Notes: generated from the letters alone by a model not told the origin. Positions 9,018 to 17,218 are shown, numbered from the stretch's first letter. The stretch is 64,000 nt of DNA from Rhodobiaceae bacterium (GCA_020637895.1 JACKJP010000006.1:62001-126000), one strand, 5' to 3'. Made by a program: numbers and translations.

Positions 9018-9605
9018 TCAGGATTCTGCCAGATTGAATTCCGAGATCACTTCAAGCGCCCGATCCTCGAGTGCGGAAACGCCGTCGGAAGTCGTGTGGC
9101 CGCGCAATATCCTGTCGCGTTCGCGAATAAGCCCGGCGATGTCCTCCTCATAGGCCGTGATCACGGCCGTGAGCCAGCGGTTCACCAGATAGGACGGACG
9201 GGCGAGCTCAACGTTGAAGCGCGGGAGAAGCTTCACAACTTGTTCCGCGTCCAGCCAATCTTCCTCCACAACCCATCGATTGACGGTGAAAAGCCGCCGC
9301 AAGCGCCCATATGCATCGACACCCACGGCGATGAGATGGTGAATGGGGCCGTCCTCGCCGCCGGGCCGCAGAAAACAGTGAAAGTGACCATGCTCCCCAG
9401 CGCCGTCCACGGGCGGATGACAATGGTAAAACCACTGCGCGCCGCTGCTGCGGTCGAAGACGTCGCCTGGCGGATAGTGCGTCCAGGAGTCAATCTCAGA
9501 AACGTCGCGCAACGCTTCGGACAGAACCGACAGACCGTCTTTGGCCAGTATGCGCTCACAGAGGGCGATCTCGGCCAGCGCACGTTCGCGGACTTCCGGG
9601 TTCAT
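9018..9605 (-). CDS. Conserved cytosolic protein, DUF6969-like
   Basis: This 195-residue soluble protein has several conserved-looking histidines, notably 'WFYHCHPP', 'EHGHFHCFLRP' and 'GPIHHLIAVGVDAYG', which could bind a metal. Its ATG overlaps the stop of the small secreted-protein gene (ATGA), and that gene in turn overlaps the YeeE transporter gene, so all three are one translationally coupled unit. I associate it with a family annotated DUF6969 but cannot confirm this. The longest open frame extends to 10007; that part runs across the upstream genes and is rejected because of the clean ATGA junction. A role in sulfur handling is inferred only from the operon. Confidence 0.7.
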   Translation of the reverse strand: MNPEVRERALAEIALCERILAKDGLSVLSEALRDVSEIDSWTHYPPGDVFDRSSGAQWFYHCHPPVDGAGEHGHFHCFLRPGGEDGPIHHLIAVGVDAYGRLRRLFTVNRWVVEEDWLDAEQVVKLLPRFNVELARPSYLVNRWLTAVITAYEEDIAGLIRERDRILRGHTTSDGVSALEDRALEVISEFNLAES

Positions 9606-9847
9606 TTTCCCGGTGCCGGCGCTGGCGGGGGAGGTGGAGGCATCTTGCCGGACGCGGGCGCAGGCTGAGGAGTCCCGGCCGCGCAGGGAGCCGCGCCTGC
9701 TGCGCAAGGGGCCGCGGCGGCCTCCGCGGCGGGTGCGGCCGTTTTCGCGGGCGCGACATAGGGATGATTGACGTGATCGACGGCCACTGCGGCGGCCGCA
9801 GCCACGAGCGCTGCGCCGAACAGCGCGGTATTGCGTGCAGAACTCAT
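9602..9847 (-). CDS. Small Ala/Pro-rich exported or membrane-anchored protein
   Basis: This 81-residue product starts with a short polar segment and a hydrophobic alanine-rich helix (about 8-22), consistent with a signal peptide or anchor. A low-complexity Ala/Pro tail follows, with two 'APCAAG' repeats that carry the only cysteines, ending in a polyproline stretch. No family is recognised. It overlaps the upstream transporter gene and the downstream gene by 4 bases each. The overlaps at both ends argue that it is real despite its composition. The paired cysteines could carry sulfur or form a disulfide; that is speculation from context. Confidence 0.6.
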   Translation of the reverse strand: MSSARNTALFGAALVAAAAAVAVDHVNHPYVAPAKTAAPAAEAAAAPCAAGAAPCAAGTPQPAPASGKMPPPPPPAPAPGK

Positions 9848-11058
9848 GTGCGACGAAACCCGTCCAGCCCGAAAAGGGGCCGGACAAAAACGCCGACAGC
9901 GGAACCGGCGAAGGCCGCGGCGAACCACAGCCAGCCATGCACGCTGCCCGACGCGATGCCGGAGAACAGGGCGCCGATATTGCATCCGAAAGACAATCGG
10001 GCGCCATAGCCCATGAGGATGCCCCCGATCATGGCCGCGATCAGCGAGGGAAAAGGTATTTTGACCCTGGGAGCAAACTGCCCCGCAAGACTGGCCGCCA
10101 GCGCGGCCCCCAGAATGATGCCGAAATTCATGACGGAGGTGGTGTCGACGAGCACGCTGTTTGACAGCGCCGCTTGCGGGCCGGGCCAGGTCCAGAACTC
10201 CCATACCGACACTGGGAAGCCCGCTGCCTGGGCGATCTTCGCGCCCCAAAGACCGAACCCGAAGGTAACCGACCAGGGGTGTCCTGCAAGTAGAAGCGTT
10301 GCGACATTGAGCAGCGCCAGCAGCAGGCCGGCGCCGACGACCGGCCAGGGGCCACTCAGTACCCAGCTCCATCCGGGTCGGAGCGGTCCGGAGTCGCGCT
10401 CGATATTCCCGTGAGCGCCTCGCTCTACCATCGCAGTCAGCAGCGCGATCAGGACCAACCCGAGCAGCGTGGCGAGAATTGCGTTGGGCACGCCCCAGAT
10501 CTGGCCAAGACTCATCGCCGGAAGCGAGGGCTGTGTCAGCCACCAGGGCAGATGCGCGGTTCCAATTACGGCGCCTGCGACAAAGAAAATGAGCGTTACA
10601 AGCATGCGTGCCGACCCGCCGCCGACGGTGAACAGTGTTCCCGAGCCGCATCCGCCGCCAAGCTGCATGCCGAAGCCGAAGATCGCCGCGCCGACGAGGA
10701 CCGAAACGCCGACCGGTGCGACCGCTCCGGCCAGTGATTGGCCGCCCACATTTCCCGCCGCCAGCAGCGGGATCATGGCGACTGCGGCGACGCCGATCAT
10801 CAGCATTTGCGCGCGCATCGCCTTGCCGCGCCTTTCGACGATCATTCGCCGCCAGCCGCCGGTAAAACCAAAGGAACCGTGATAAAGCGCGATCCCCAGC
10901 AGTCCGCCCACTAGAAGAAGCGCGGCCTGTCGCAAGTCGATCAGTCCGGCGATGGCAAAGAAACCCACCATCAAGGAGCCGCCGGAGACCAGCGCGGGCA
11001 AACGATCCTTAATCGCAGGCGGAAGATGTTCCCCAGGGGAATAGGAAGCGTCAGACAT
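9844..11058 (-). CDS. YeeE/YedE-family thiosulfate/sulfur transporter
   Basis: This is a 404-residue polytopic membrane protein. Both conserved cysteine motifs of the YeeE/YedE family are present: 'GFGMQLGGGCGSGTLFTVGGG' in the first half and 'GARLSFGCNIGALFSGIASG' near the C-terminus. In characterised members these cysteines pass thiosulfate through the membrane. It is the first gene of an overlapping three-gene unit and lies just downstream of a periplasmic rhodanese gene on the same strand, with a strong hairpin between them. Together they suggest import and processing of a sulfane-sulfur compound. Confidence 0.88.
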   Translation of the reverse strand: MSDASYSPGEHLPPAIKDRLPALVSGGSLMVGFFAIAGLIDLRQAALLLVGGLLGIALYHGSFGFTGGWRRMIVERRGKAMRAQMLMIGVAAVAMIPLLAAGNVGGQSLAGAVAPVGVSVLVGAAIFGFGMQLGGGCGSGTLFTVGGGSARMLVTLIFFVAGAVIGTAHLPWWLTQPSLPAMSLGQIWGVPNAILATLLGLVLIALLTAMVERGAHGNIERDSGPLRPGWSWVLSGPWPVVGAGLLLALLNVATLLLAGHPWSVTFGFGLWGAKIAQAAGFPVSVWEFWTWPGPQAALSNSVLVDTTSVMNFGIILGAALAASLAGQFAPRVKIPFPSLIAAMIGGILMGYGARLSFGCNIGALFSGIASGSVHGWLWFAAAFAGSAVGVFVRPLFGLDGFRRT

Positions 11059-11088
11059 TTTCTCTATGCGTCCGGTTCATCTAGGAGA

Positions 11089-11122
11089 AGCGCCCTCGCA
11101 ATCCTCGGAATGCGAGGGCGCT
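11089..11122 (-). terminator. Strong 12-bp stem-loop between rhodanese and YeeE genes
   Basis: The arms AGCGCCCTCGCA (11089-11100) and TGCGAGGGCGCT (11111-11122) pair perfectly around a 10-nt loop. Neither strand has a clear T-run after the stem, so this may be a factor-dependent terminator, an mRNA stabiliser or a partial attenuator that sets the ratio of the two genes. Confidence 0.6.
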
Positions 11123-11132
11123 CTCTTGTCTG

Positions 11133-12047
11133 CTATCGACCCGCGCCATTGACGACCGGGCGAGCGTCGCTCGCGGTCCATTCCGCCATCGAGCCATCAT
11201 ACATGCTGACATTCTTGTTGCCGAGGACTTCGCTAAGCCCGAACCATGTAATGGAAGCCCAATGGCCGGTATTGCAGAAGGTGATCGCCGGCTTGTCGGA
11301 CGAAACGTCGAGGGACTCGCTCAGCGCCTTGATCGTCTCGGGACGGACGAACGTCGCCTGATCTTTCAGATAAAGCTCGCTATGCGCGAGATTGACCGAT
11401 CCCGGAATGGTTCCAGCCTTTGCGACGACCGGGCTCTTGGACGTCCCCTCGTATTGCTCCGCAGGGCGTCCGTCCACCAGCCGGATCCCATCCTTCAGGG
11501 CGGCCTCGACCTCTTCGGTCGTAGCGAGCAGTTCCTCGCGCGGGCTGACGCTGAAGACGGCCGGCGTTGGCTTGGGCAGGCTGGCGACACGTTCGCCGCC
11601 TGCCGCATCGTACTGGCGCCAGCCGCCGTCGAGGATCGACACCGCGTCATGGCCGAGATACTTGAATGTCCAGTACACACGGGTCGCGGCGCCAAATTCC
11701 GTCGAATCCGTGCCCCAGGGCACGATCACGACATGATCATCATTGTCGATACCGAGACCGGAGATCAGCTTTGTGATGTCCTGGAGGTTCGGCAGTTTGC
11801 CCGGAACTCCGTCGATACTCGTGCGCCAGCCGGCGGATGAGTAGGGCGCCACCACTGAATTGGCCAGGTAGGGTTTGTCGCCGAGATCGGTCTCCGCGAC
11901 CTTGTCGCGGATATCTAAGGTAACGACGTTGGCGTTGCCCGCATTGGCTTTCAACCATTCCGCGGTCACCAGCGGCGTAACGTCTTGCGCCAGCGCAGGC
12001 GCCATCAATCCGAATACTAGGGCGAAGATTACCAATGGCATTCGCAT
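11133..12047 (-). CDS. Exported rhodanese (thiosulfate/3-mercaptopyruvate sulfurtransferase)
   Basis: This 304-residue protein begins with a signal peptide (MRMPLVIFALVFGLMAPALAQ) and contains two rhodanese domains. The first is inactive-looking. The second carries the active-site cysteine in 'CNTGHWASITWFGLSEVLG'. It would act in the periplasm, moving sulfane sulfur from thiosulfate to an acceptor. The longest frame starts at 12080, but an AAAGGAGA site 5 nt before ATG 12047 fixes the start and exposes the signal peptide. It precedes the YeeE-type transporter gene on the same strand and is divergent from a MarR-type regulator, which may control both directions. Confidence 0.85.
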   Translation of the reverse strand: MRMPLVIFALVFGLMAPALAQDVTPLVTAEWLKANAGNANVVTLDIRDKVAETDLGDKPYLANSVVAPYSSAGWRTSIDGVPGKLPNLQDITKLISGLGIDNDDHVVIVPWGTDSTEFGAATRVYWTFKYLGHDAVSILDGGWRQYDAAGGERVASLPKPTPAVFSVSPREELLATTEEVEAALKDGIRLVDGRPAEQYEGTSKSPVVAKAGTIPGSVNLAHSELYLKDQATFVRPETIKALSESLDVSSDKPAITFCNTGHWASITWFGLSEVLGNKNVSMYDGSMAEWTASDARPVVNGAGR

Positions 12048-12277
12048 TGCGGTTCTCCTTTGAAGTCTGATCCAGCTCATTTTCTACCATTCCTTACTCG
12101 TCACGTCAGGATATGGCGGCGATCGAAAACATACCGGATGTGAAAAATAGTTTCTGCATATCATGGTTTCTAAGTATGGAATTCTTATTGCTCCTTATTT
12201 TCCGATGAATCATAGAATTCCGTTCCTACGAGCACGGCCAATACGGAGATGAAAAGGCGGGATCTGCGCTTTGCCGC

Positions 12278-12308
12278 TTGACATAAATATATAGGACTGC
12301 TTTATAAT
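12278..12308 (+). promoter_or_regulatory. Sigma70-like promoter with TATAAT almost touching the start codon
   Basis: TTGACA at 12278-12283 is followed by TATAAT at 12303-12308 (19-bp spacing) or TTTATA at 12301-12306 (17 bp). The ATG of the regulator gene is at 12314, so transcription should begin at or next to the start codon. No ribosome site precedes that ATG, which predicts a leaderless message. Confidence 0.55.
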
Positions 12309-12313
12309 TTGGT

Positions 12314-12946
12314 ATGGATGATACGGTACGACAAGCGGCGTTTGGGCTTTCGCGGATCGGCGCCTTTTTGCGGTCCTCGCAATGGCGACAGGGGGAGGAA
12401 CTGGGCCTGACGCCTACGCAGCAGAGCCTAGTGGCAGCATTGCATCGCCTTGGTGCCGCCCGGATACAGGCGCTGGCCTCGGCTCTCGGCGTGACACACG
12501 CGACCGCGAGCGATGCGATCAGTGCGCTGCAGTCAAAAGGGCTGATCGAGAAGCGGCCGGATCCGTTTGACGGGCGGGCGATTCTTGTCGATCTGACCGG
12601 GCAAGGCAGATTGCTGGCGCAGAGAGCCGATTTCATTCCAGCCGGCCTTCTGGCGGCCATTGGAACGCTCGGCGCTGATGAGCGGTCCGGCCTGTCCAGA
12701 TCGCTAACGGGGATCATCCGCTCCTTGCAGGACGCCGGATTGATCGATCCGCAGCGGTTGTGCGTGACGTGCCGCTTCTTTCGACCGAATGCGCATCCCG
12801 AGGCGGCGAAGCCGCATCATTGCGCCTATGTGGACGCGGCTTTTGGCGATGAAGCACTTCGCCTGGACTGCAGTGACCACATCAAAGCCGATGACGCTGA
12901 AAGTGCGTCTCACTGGAGGCGCTTCAGCGAAGCGAAGTCGGCATAG
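12314..12946 (+). CDS. MarR-type regulator with a C-terminal four-cysteine module
   Basis: This is a 210-residue protein. Residues about 30-105 form a MarR-type winged helix ('LTPTQQSLVAALHRLG' then 'LASALGVTHATASDAISALQSKGLI', wing 'DPFDGRAILVDLT'). After residue 140 comes an unusual tail with Cys-x2-Cys ('LCVTCRFFRP'), 'HHCAYVD' and 'LDCSDH', a spacing able to bind zinc or an Fe-S cluster. Such a tail would let the DNA-binding domain sense redox or metal state. It leads a plus-strand run of thiol-redox genes and is divergent from the rhodanese gene. There is no Shine-Dalgarno sequence, and the -10 box lies 5 nt upstream. Confidence 0.8.
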   Translation: MDDTVRQAAFGLSRIGAFLRSSQWRQGEELGLTPTQQSLVAALHRLGAARIQALASALGVTHATASDAISALQSKGLIEKRPDPFDGRAILVDLTGQGRLLAQRADFIPAGLLAAIGTLGADERSGLSRSLTGIIRSLQDAGLIDPQRLCVTCRFFRPNAHPEAAKPHHCAYVDAAFGDEALRLDCSDHIKADDAESASHWRRFSEAKSA

Positions 12947-12951
12947 CGAGT

Positions 12952-12985
12952 GAGCGTCCCGTTCGCGGCAACGACCGGGACGCTC
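12952..12985 (+). terminator. 10-bp inverted repeat after the MarR gene
   Basis: GAGCGTCCCG (12952-12961) and CGGGACGCTC (12976-12985) pair perfectly around a 14-nt loop, starting 5 bases after the regulator stop codon. Only a short TTT follows. It could be a partial terminator that lowers expression of the downstream genes, or an operator. Confidence 0.5.
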
Positions 12986-13027
12986 GATTTGACAACCCCT
13001 CTTGGTGAAGAAAGGAAGCAACTTACC

Positions 13028-13273
13028 ATGACACACAGAGTCAGATTCTACCATGCCGGATGTGCTATCTGCGTGGATGCGGAGCGGCGTTTCGCGGATG
13101 CGCTCGACCCCGTGAAATTCGATGTAGAGATCGTCCATCTCGGCGATACGCCTGAACGGATCGGGGAAGCGGAGGCGGCAGGCGTCCAGTCCGTGCCGGC
13201 CTTCGTGATCGACGGTCAAGCCTATCATATCAATTTCGGCGCGGCTCTTGCCGACCTGAAAGGAGGTGCGTGA
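13028..13273 (+). CDS. Small thioredoxin/glutaredoxin-fold protein, CAIC motif
   Basis: This 81-residue protein has the fold pattern of a minimal thioredoxin: a first strand 'HRVRFYHAGCAIC', with the redox pair Cys-Ala-Ile-Cys near residue 11, and the cis-proline region 'VQSVPAFVIDGQAYHINFG'. It has no signal peptide. The open frame extends upstream to 12950, but an AAGGAAG site upstream and the family length favour ATG 13028. Its stop overlaps the start of the next gene. It probably reduces a partner encoded nearby. Confidence 0.75.
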   Translation: MTHRVRFYHAGCAICVDAERRFADALDPVKFDVEIVHLGDTPERIGEAEAAGVQSVPAFVIDGQAYHINFGAALADLKGGA

Positions 13274-14019
13274 TGGCACGCATCCTCCCGACTGCGACGG
13301 CCCTTTCCACCCTCCTTCTTTCGTCTGCCGCGGTAGTGGCGCATGACCACCAAGGAGGAATCCAGGCGAATTCCGGCAATGCACAGCACGCGGAATTCGA
13401 TCTGGTACACACCAAGATCACAACGGAGGGGAATGTCGCCATCTTCCACATGGCGGTGTCCGGAAAGGCGGGCGAATCCAGGCCCGCCGCGACTGGGAAA
13501 CTCGCCGGCTCCAAGGTCTTCGCTTATGTCTGGCCGACAACCATCGACCCGGCCGAGGTCGGGTTCGATGAGAAGGCCGGAATTCTTTCAATGGCGGTCA
13601 CATCACATCCCGACTTCGACGATACGCCGCTGTTCGATGAGAATGGCGACGGCAAGCGCGACAATGATGGTGACCTTTGGCACAGTCATTGGGTCGTGCT
13701 CGGTCCCGACGACGCCTGCGGCCAAGGCGCGCTCAAAGTCATCGATATTCCCAAGGGCGCAAAGCCGCGCCTGCCGAAAACATGGCCGGGCCTTCCGCTG
13801 CTGATCGATAGTCCTGGCTGGGGCCCTGTGATTGACGAGGAGGTCGTCGAAGTTAGGGTCCCGTTTTCTGACATCGCCGTTGTCGAGACTGCAACCTTCG
13901 ACGGGGTAACCGCCGGGCTACGCATCAATGCGAATGTCCATGCCCCCATGCTTTGTGTTGCCGATGTGTTCGATGTCGCCTCTGGCGACCTGAGTTTGCC
14001 CGGCAAGGTGAATGACTAG
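13273..14019 (+). CDS. Exported protein of unknown family
   Basis: This 248-residue protein has a clear signal peptide (MARILPTATALSTLLLSSAAVVAH). The mature N-terminus starts HDHQGG, a possible metal-binding end. The rest looks like an all-beta protein with acidic 'FDENGDGKRDNDGD' residues near 120-135 that resemble a calcium-binding loop. Two cysteines stand in 'DDACGQG' and 'APMLCVAD'. I recognise no family. AGGAGG at 13261 favours ATG 13273 over GTG 13270. The start overlaps the thioredoxin-like gene, so the small thiol protein and this exported protein are coupled. Confidence 0.7.
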   Translation: MARILPTATALSTLLLSSAAVVAHDHQGGIQANSGNAQHAEFDLVHTKITTEGNVAIFHMAVSGKAGESRPAATGKLAGSKVFAYVWPTTIDPAEVGFDEKAGILSMAVTSHPDFDDTPLFDENGDGKRDNDGDLWHSHWVVLGPDDACGQGALKVIDIPKGAKPRLPKTWPGLPLLIDSPGWGPVIDEEVVEVRVPFSDIAVVETATFDGVTAGLRINANVHAPMLCVADVFDVASGDLSLPGKVND

Positions 14020-14086
14020 GTGAACAAGATCTGCCGGCGGCGGAAAATACCGCCGCCGGCCTCGTCAACTCGGGAAAAGGAGATGG

Positions 14087-14338
14087 ATGATGACGACCTG
14101 GTTTCCCACCTTGATCACGCCGACGCCGGAGGAAGGTTTCGATCTTGCGATCAAGCTGGCGCGGATGGCAGTGAAGAAGACTCAGCCCGACGAAACCGTT
14201 CGCGACATATTGCGGCCTCAATATGCAAGTGATGCAACCGAACTGATCGCGGCCTCGCATGTGGTCGCGGTACATTTTGCCACGATCGCTGCGGCCAATG
14301 GCTATTGGACCGCAAACGGCGACGGCCGCCCCCGATGA
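14087..14338 (+). CDS. Small hypothetical protein in the redox operon
   Basis: This 83-residue, mostly helical soluble protein has no cysteine and no recognised family. An AAAAGGAG site precedes two tandem ATG codons (14087, 14090). Its stop overlaps the start of the redoxin gene (ATGA), showing translational coupling. The upstream exported-protein gene ends 67 bases before it. Confidence 0.65.
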   Translation: MMTTWFPTLITPTPEEGFDLAIKLARMAVKKTQPDETVRDILRPQYASDATELIAASHVVAVHFATIAAANGYWTANGDGRPR

Positions 14339-14811
14339 TCGAAGAGCTCGATGCCGCGCCAGCGCTGGACGTTTCACGCTGGTTGAACACCGACTCGTCA
14401 TTGACTTTGGAAGCGCTTCGCGGACACGTGGTGGTCATGGAGTGCTTCCAGATGCTGTGTCCGGGATGTGTAATGCACGGGTTGCCGCAGGCCCTGCGAG
14501 TGTATCGCGAGTTCGATCGCTCGGACGTTATGGTCATCGGTCTGCACACCGTGTTTGAGCACCATGAAGCGATGCAGCCTCATGCGCTCGAAGTTTTCTG
14601 TCGCGAGTACGGAATCTCGTTTCCGGTGGGGGTTGATCGAGCCGACGCTGCTTCTCCAATTCCTCGGACGATGAGGGCCTACGAAATGCGGGGGACGCCG
14701 ACATTGATCCTCATCGACAGAAAAGGGCGCGTCCGCGCTCGGCATTTCGGGAATGTATCCGATCTCAGGCTTGGGGCAGAGATAGCAGCGCTCCGTCTCG
14801 ATCAGATCTAG
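14335..14811 (+). CDS. TlpA/redoxin-like thiol protein, CPGC motif
   Basis: This is a 158-residue thioredoxin-fold protein. The TlpA-type segment 'ECFQMLCPGCVMHGLPQALRVYREF' carries the redox pair Cys-Pro-Gly-Cys near residue 44. The cis-proline motif is 'MRGTPTLILIDRKGRVRARHFG'. There is no signal peptide, so it looks cytoplasmic, unlike classical TlpA. Start ATG 14335 overlaps the previous gene's stop. It is the last gene of the plus-strand redox run and converges with the TetR gene 38 bases away. Probable role: peroxide or disulfide reduction linked to sulfur metabolism. Confidence 0.8.
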   Translation: MIEELDAAPALDVSRWLNTDSSLTLEALRGHVVVMECFQMLCPGCVMHGLPQALRVYREFDRSDVMVIGLHTVFEHHEAMQPHALEVFCREYGISFPVGVDRADAASPIPRTMRAYEMRGTPTLILIDRKGRVRARHFGNVSDLRLGAEIAALRLDQI

Positions 14812-14849
14812 CAGTCGATCGATACTTTTCCGCTTCCGAACTCGCCGCG

Positions 14850-15521
14850 TTACATCGCGTACTCGTCATTGTGTGGGTCCCGTCCGCGCAGTCCATTAAG
14901 GAGTATGTCTGCGACGACGGCTGCGGTTTCTGACGCCGGCGCGCCGGAATTTGACGCGATAATCTCGTCGCCCCAGTTTGACAGGCCGACAATCATCGCA
15001 ATGAGCACTTGGGCTCGGGCTTTCGAGCGCAGATCTCGGGTGTTGAGGCCGTCTTCAATTAGAGTCTCAAGTAATTTTTCAAAACGTTCGTTGAGTTTTA
15101 TAATTTTCTTTTTCCATCTAGAATTTTGTGAAAGCACATGAGAAATTAATTCATGAGTGCATATATATTTTATTGGATAATGATTTCCATAAGAATATAT
15201 AAGATCCGTCAAAAGAATTGAAAATGATTTATTTATATCATAATTATTATTAATAATTCTTTCTGTAATTGATATTATCCTATTATAATAGGACTCCATC
15301 AGTGAGCCTATAATTTCTTGCTTGCTCTCAAAGTAATAATATATGGACGATCTGTCTAGATCGCACCTCTTCGCTATTTCATCTATCGTTATTTCAGTGA
15401 AGCCAACTTCCTCGAATGCTTGCATCGCTGACGACAATATTTTCTCGCGAGTCGCGCGATATGACGGATCCGACTTCTGCAGAGCTGAGTGCCTTCGCAG
15501 ATCATATCTGCTGCCTTTCAT
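14850..15521 (-). CDS. TetR-family transcriptional regulator
   Basis: This 223-residue protein has a typical TetR N-terminal DNA-binding domain: 'TREKILSSAMQAFEEVGFTEITIDEIAKRCDLDRSSIYYYFESKQEIIGSLM'. The ligand-binding part is helical and unassigned. The DNA coding for the middle (about 15100-15350) is very AT-rich with Asn/Ile/Tyr-rich codons, unlike all neighbours, which suggests recent acquisition or weak selection. ATG 15521 is chosen over the longer frame from 15575 because the upstream 18 residues do not look TetR-like. No obvious target operon is adjacent. Confidence 0.82.
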   Translation of the reverse strand: MKGSRYDLRRHSALQKSDPSYRATREKILSSAMQAFEEVGFTEITIDEIAKRCDLDRSSIYYYFESKQEIIGSLMESYYNRIISITERIINNNYDINKSFSILLTDLIYSYGNHYPIKYICTHELISHVLSQNSRWKKKIIKLNERFEKLLETLIEDGLNTRDLRSKARAQVLIAMIVGLSNWGDEIIASNSGAPASETAAVVADILLNGLRGRDPHNDEYAM

Positions 15522-15613
15522 AGTTCTATCCTTGTGCTCACCGTCCGCCCACCATTCGCTCACACCGGCACTCAAATGACAGGCACATTAAGAGGTAAGG
15601 TGAAGCATCTCTG

Positions 15614-16135
15614 TCATGCTCCTGGTCGGAAGCAGGAAACGACTTCTTCTCTTGTTTCAATTCGCCCCGCGCCAATAAGGTCAAGGCAGTAGGGAATGGC
15701 CGGGAAGATTGCATCCAGGCAGGTTTTGATCGCCGACGGCTTGCCTGGCAGATTCACGATCAAGGTTGTGCCACGAATGCCGGCCAGTTGGCGCGACAGT
15801 ATCGCGGTCGGCACATCCCGAAGACTTGCCCGCCGCATCAACTCGCCAAATCCCGGCAGTTCTTTTTCGATGACCGCCCGCGTGGCCTCAGGGGTCAGGT
15901 CACGAGGAGCGGGCCCTGTCCCACCTGTTGTGAAAACAAGATTAGCATGACCCCGATCGCATGCCTCTACCAAGCAATTCTGGACAGGCTGAATCCCATC
16001 GGGGATGACCTTTGGCAAGAGCACGAAGGGCGTCTTGATGGCTGCCTCCAGCCACCGGCTGATCGCCGGGCCACTTTGGTCACGATATTCGCCCCGGCTT
16101 GCTCGATCAGAAATCGTCACAACGAAGATCTTCAT
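15614..16135 (-). CDS. mogA: Molybdopterin adenylyltransferase MogA/MoaB family
   Basis: This 173-residue protein contains the MoCF-binding fold signature 'NLVFTTGGTGPAPRDLTPEATRAVIEKELPGFGELMR' and 'RGTTLIVNLPGKPSAIKTCLDAIFPAIPYCLDLI'. The family adenylates molybdopterin before molybdenum insertion. In this window it would support the membrane nitrate reductase NarG, which needs bis-MGD. The first residues MKIFVVTISDRASRGEY match the family start. It sits alone, between ubiV and the TetR gene on the same strand. Confidence 0.9.
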   Translation of the reverse strand: MKIFVVTISDRASRGEYRDQSGPAISRWLEAAIKTPFVLLPKVIPDGIQPVQNCLVEACDRGHANLVFTTGGTGPAPRDLTPEATRAVIEKELPGFGELMRRASLRDVPTAILSRQLAGIRGTTLIVNLPGKPSAIKTCLDAIFPAIPYCLDLIGAGRIETREEVVSCFRPGA

Positions 16136-16303
16136 CGCTGACAGACCCCGCTTACTGGATCAGAAATGCGGGTCGCCGAGTTCGCTGAATCGGACACCCG
16201 CCGCATTGGAACCCCGATCGCCATCATCGACCTCATGCCGGCAGCGAATGGTTGAGAAGGCGTGCGTTTGCCAGGGAGCGCTTCTGTTCAATGCTTGCCG
16301 TGA

Positions 16304-17218
16304 TCATCGTTTCGCATCCATCGCGATCTGGCGATATCCAGCTTCGCCGTGGAAGAAGCCATTGCTCAGAGGGACGCCGGCGCATAACGCTTGCAGTTTA
16401 CGCTTGGCCTCGGTGACGGAAATCTTGCCGTCCATGCAGTGCCGGTACAAATGGGATACTGCGACCATGTCTACAGCTTGCGGTGATAGTCTTAGATGGC
16501 TAACGCCCATCTTCATTAGCGGGCCTGTTTCGGCCAGCAAATCGATATAACTCTCCGACAGGGTCTGTATTCCGTTGATCCGAAGGATTGGCCTGTGGTC
16601 GAGAGTCTGAAGTGGCATTCCGTCGGGGTCTTCCTCACAGACAAACTGGCAGTTGTCCTTTGAGCGTCCATGGGCACGAGCATGATAGCATCGTGCCGAC
16701 ACAGCCAGAGATGCTCGGCCGAAGACCTGCACTTCAACCCCAAGCCTCAAATCACGTGCCGTCTTTGCTGCGATAGCGATCGCCTTGGCGGGCAATTCAA
16801 TGGGCAGACAAATGTGAGATGCCCCCTGGCGCGCCATCCATCCGATCGTCGCCTCGTTATAGGCGTTCATGAATGGACCGATGCGGTGTGATCGCCCGGC
16901 GCGGGCGTAGAGGCCACCAACGTTGTTGATCTCGACCTCGGGCCTTTCCAACTCTGCCAGTTCCACCGTCGCTTTGCGTTCGCGCTTGAGCGTCACCTCG
17001 GCCAAAGATGACAGAATAACGGCCTTTCCCGCCTGTTCGAGCCGGCTGATCACGTCTGGCAGATGTGCCTCAAAAAACGGCGCCCGTTTGGAGCAGACGA
17101 CCTCTCCCAAGTACACTTCGTCCACAGTGGCCTCATCGGCAATGCGAGCATAGAAGTCGCATTTGGCTTGGGCTGGCCAGTGATAGGGGATCGGGCCCAG
17201 CGTAAGTGTGGCCGTCAT
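16304..17218 (-). CDS. ubiV: O2-independent ubiquinone hydroxylation protein UbiV
   Basis: This is a 304-residue peptidase-U32-family protein. Cys42, Cys177, Cys190 and Cys194 match the four ligands of the E. coli UbiV 4Fe-4S cluster in spacing ('RCYHARAHGRSKDNCQFVC'). UbiU and UbiV form a heterodimer that hydroxylates the ubiquinone ring without oxygen. The gene lies 3 bases after ubiU and is the last of the ubiT-ubiU-ubiV set. This supports a quinone supply for nitrate respiration. Confidence 0.93.
   Translation of the reverse strand: MTATLTLGPIPYHWPAQAKCDFYARIADEATVDEVYLGEVVCSKRAPFFEAHLPDVISRLEQAGKAVILSSLAEVTLKRERKATVELAELERPEVEINNVGGLYARAGRSHRIGPFMNAYNEATIGWMARQGASHICLPIELPAKAIAIAAKTARDLRLGVEVQVFGRASLAVSARCYHARAHGRSKDNCQFVCEEDPDGMPLQTLDHRPILRINGIQTLSESYIDLLAETGPLMKMGVSHLRLSPQAVDMVAVSHLYRHCMDGKISVTEAKRKLQALCAGVPLSNGFFHGEAGYRQIAMDAKR

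Noticed and set aside
9602..10651. 349-codon minus-strand frame overlapping the YeeE gene
   Set aside because: Its main part is a shadow of the transporter gene in another frame; only the last 81 codons from 9847 look real.
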